This document shows, in pieces, positions 19,298 to 20,713 of a stretch of 20,713 bases of DNA (the stretch's first letter is position 1; the number at the start of each line of letters is the position of its first letter). The stretch is from a virus. A program made the position numbers and the translations under genes. The stretch covers positions 1 through 20,713 of the IMG/VR virus record IMGVR_UViG_3300033816_000847; one strand, written 5' to 3'. Under the pieces are notes generated by a model. It made no database searches. It was not told the DNA's origin and was given only the letters and a program-made list of their open reading frames with translations.

Positions 19298-19668
19298 ATG
19301 TATTCTGCTAACAAAATTGCAACCACAAATCCAATAAGTAGATAAGTGATAGCGTGAATCAATTGATCCACACCAATCCAGAACCAAAAAGCATCTGCAT
19401 CAGTGGATAATCTAACTGTTACTCTACGATGTGCTAAATCTACTGTATAGTGAATTACAGCATCAAATACTGCTAACATAACGCAGGCTTGCAACCCCAA
19501 AAAATGCATAAGGATCACATAAGTTAAAGCACCATGTAGACCAGCATGTTGCAATCCGCCCAGTCTACCAAAGTGTCCTTTGTCCTTGAGCATTCTATCG
19601 CTTTGCCAGCAAAAGTCTGCCAAGAAATGTTTTACAAACAACAAGGCCAATATGAGCCATGTTGTCAT
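19294..19668 (-). CDS. DUF3307-like membrane protein
   Basis: The 124-residue protein has several hydrophobic segments and the residue pattern of DUF3307 proteins: FVKHFLADFCWQSDRMLKDK (11-30; H.laDf..Q...m...K), then a histidine pair in LQHAGLHGALTYVIL, then FDAVIHYTVDLAHRR and WIGVDQLIHAITYLLIGF. About four membrane segments are likely (1-18, 42-58, 60-78, 96-120). The conserved His and Asp residues lie in or beside membrane spans, suggesting a functional site. The family has no proven activity. It is coupled to the exonuclease upstream and to the fibre-motif gene downstream by ATGA overlaps. Confidence 0.83.
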   Translation of the reverse strand: MTTWLILALLFVKHFLADFCWQSDRMLKDKGHFGRLGGLQHAGLHGALTYVILMHFLGLQACVMLAVFDAVIHYTVDLAHRRVTVRLSTDADAFWFWIGVDQLIHAITYLLIGFVVAILLAEYI

Positions 19669-20654
19669 CCGGGATATTCCGCGCCCAATAGTTCAGCGTA
19701 GTTTGAACTATGTTCACTAAGTCTGTTTAGTTCATATTTGCCGCAGAACTTCAAGAATTGAGCACCTACCATTGGTCTACTTTGCTTGACTGCACCTACT
19801 GCTATAGTCTCTGCGATTTTTGCTTTAATCTCTGCAGGTTGTGCAGAGAGATCAACAAGCACTCTATTACGTTCGTAGTCATCTAACACTCGATGTTCCA
19901 CACCGTTATGGTCTGTCCATCGCTGAAGCATAAGGTTATTCCAAGCATATCCTTTTTTATGTTGGTCAGCAAAAGCTTCAGTGAGACCAATTTTGTTCTT
20001 GCTACCCTTGGTCCTAACACCCGGATAAGCGGAAAAGATATTATCTGTTGGATCGCCGCGCATACACTTCTCAAACAGGATCCACTGCGGATCAGGGATA
20101 CGCTTGGGTTCCTTAGTCTTTTTATCAATTACTGGCTTACCTTTCTTGTCAAGAATGCCCTCTAACGTGTGGAGTTCGTCGGCAACACCGTTATATTGCT
20201 GGACGTTCGGCGCAAGAAGTTGATAGAAGTCAGTGTCTGAGGATATGATAACATGGTCGTCATTGGGGTGGGCTTGTATAAAGCCGGCAATAAGATCATC
20301 TGCTTCAAGTTCCGGGTGTTGAAGAACTGTGCAATTAGTCTTTTCTGCGAGGAACGTTTTAAGGTTATCAAACGCTTCCCAAAATAGTTTGTCCTCTTCC
20401 TGCTCTGATTCAGTGAGGGCCGCACGAGCGACTGCACGATTCTTTTTGTACGGCTCGTAATAATCTTTTCGCCATGACCGTCCTTCCAAACAAAATACCA
20501 CGTGATCGGCTTTCTGATCCCGCCAAGCCTTATTAACCGAACCAAGGGTAACATGGATAGCGAATCCTAATTTATCCCAGGTGTCCGATTGACGGTGAGC
20601 TGAATGACGAGCACGAAAGAATGTGTTTGCGGTGTCTACAATTAGATATCTCAT
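19665..20654 (-). CDS. 5'-3' exonuclease / RNase H (FEN family, T4 Rnh type)
   Basis: The 329-residue protein carries the metal-binding acidic residues of the FEN family in order: LIVDTANTFF (Asp7), the DNA-binding GRSWRKDYYEPYKKNR (58-73, close to the WRRDFAYYYKKNR of T4 RNase H), ELEADDLIAGF (Glu117, Asp119, Asp120), VIISSDTDFYQLL (Asp140, Asp142) and CMRGDPTDNI (Asp201, Asp204). T4 RNase H is 305 residues. The enzyme removes RNA primers and flaps from lagging-strand fragments at the phage fork. It opens a seven-gene coupled operon. Two overlapping promoters lie directly upstream, and no Shine-Dalgarno sequence precedes the ATG at 20654. Confidence 0.95.
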   Translation of the reverse strand: MRYLIVDTANTFFRARHSAHRQSDTWDKLGFAIHVTLGSVNKAWRDQKADHVVFCLEGRSWRKDYYEPYKKNRAVARAALTESEQEEDKLFWEAFDNLKTFLAEKTNCTVLQHPELEADDLIAGFIQAHPNDDHVIISSDTDFYQLLAPNVQQYNGVADELHTLEGILDKKGKPVIDKKTKEPKRIPDPQWILFEKCMRGDPTDNIFSAYPGVRTKGSKNKIGLTEAFADQHKKGYAWNNLMLQRWTDHNGVEHRVLDDYERNRVLVDLSAQPAEIKAKIAETIAVGAVKQSRPMVGAQFLKFCGKYELNRLSEHSSNYAELLGAEYPG

Positions 20655-20660
20655 GCAGTA

Positions 20661-20699
20661 ATATTAGCATATTATAACAACCGTGTCAAGTGCGGTAAA
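20661..20699 (-). promoter_or_regulatory. Overlapping promoters for the exonuclease operon
   Basis: Two candidates lie within 39 bases of the reverse strand. The first is TTTACC (20699-20694), 17 bases, TATAAT (20676-20671) with TGT before the -10. The second is TTGACA (20689-20684), 17 bases, TAATAT (20666-20661) with TGC before the -10. The second would start transcription at or next to the ATG at 20654 and the first about 10-15 bases before it, so the messages would be leaderless or nearly so. Confidence 0.68.
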
Positions 20700-20713
20700 A
20701 GAAATTCTGCCCA

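Noticed and set aside
19298-19387. Upstream start (19387) for the fibre-motif gene
   Set aside because: The added 30 residues overlap the DUF3307-like gene and the ATG at 19297 forms the usual ATGA joint.
1-20713. CRISPR arrays, tRNA genes, insertion sequences, integrase or attachment sites
   Set aside because: No direct-repeat arrays, cloverleaf-like segments, transposase motifs or integrase motifs were seen in reading both strands by eye.
1-20713. Bacterial chromosomal origin of the window
   Set aside because: The many very small overlapping genes, the T4-type exonuclease and the phage nucleotide gene set fit a lytic phage far better, although capsid and tail genes are outside the window.

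Overview
This is a gene-dense, AT-rich stretch of a tailed-phage genome, most likely a T4-like myovirus of the marine (cyanophage/pelagiphage-type) kind. The signs are a phage 5'-3' exonuclease of the T4 RNase H type, a phage nucleotide-synthesis set (dCMP deaminase, ThyA, DHFR), a MoxR ATPase paired with a metallopeptidase/VWA protein, many short proteins of a kind I associate from memory with marine T4-like phages, and chains of genes joined by 1-4 base start/stop overlaps. No capsid, tail, integrase, tRNA, CRISPR or photosynthesis gene is present, so the host cannot be named. No stretch over 300 bases lacks a gene.

Left arm (1-6890): a mosaic of small-molecule and sugar genes in switching orientation. 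Forward: the 3' end of a NodU/TobZ-type carbamoyltransferase, an APS-kinase-like P-loop protein, a nucleotidyltransferase and dCMP deaminase, all overlapping. Reverse: a glycosyltransferase-like protein. Forward: a 615-residue protein with four copies of an FDxxWxP module. Reverse: a DegT-type aminotransferase, an SDR nucleotide-sugar epimerase/dehydratase and a 75-residue unknown. Convergent pairs overlap inside coding sequence (38 and 23 bases), and one divergent pair shares a single CATG as both start codons.

Centre (6887-14559): an unbroken reverse-strand run. Read in transcription order it begins with the VWA/HExxH protein at 14559 behind a near-consensus sigma-70 promoter. It continues through two small membrane proteins (one a 57-residue GTG-start gene), small unknowns, a class I methyltransferase, DHFR, ThyA and a radical SAM enzyme with extra N-terminal cysteines, then enters the sugar genes. 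A perfect 20-base palindrome lies in a short gap at 11061-11080.

Right arm (14612-20713): reverse strand, several short transcription units. The exonuclease at 20654 leads a seven-gene coupled operon containing a DUF3307-like membrane protein, a small protein with a tail-fibre-like motif and two tandem paralogues. Separate units follow with recognisable -10 elements, a possible T4-type late promoter, and terminator-like hairpins on both sides of the MoxR gene.

Working together: exonuclease, dCMP deaminase, DHFR and ThyA fit phage DNA replication and dTTP supply. MoxR plus VWA/HExxH is a likely chaperone or remodelling pair of unknown target. The carbamoyltransferase, nucleotidyltransferase, SDR, aminotransferase, radical SAM and GT-like genes could together make and transfer a modified sugar to DNA, virion or host surface; this last point is inference from gene content only.
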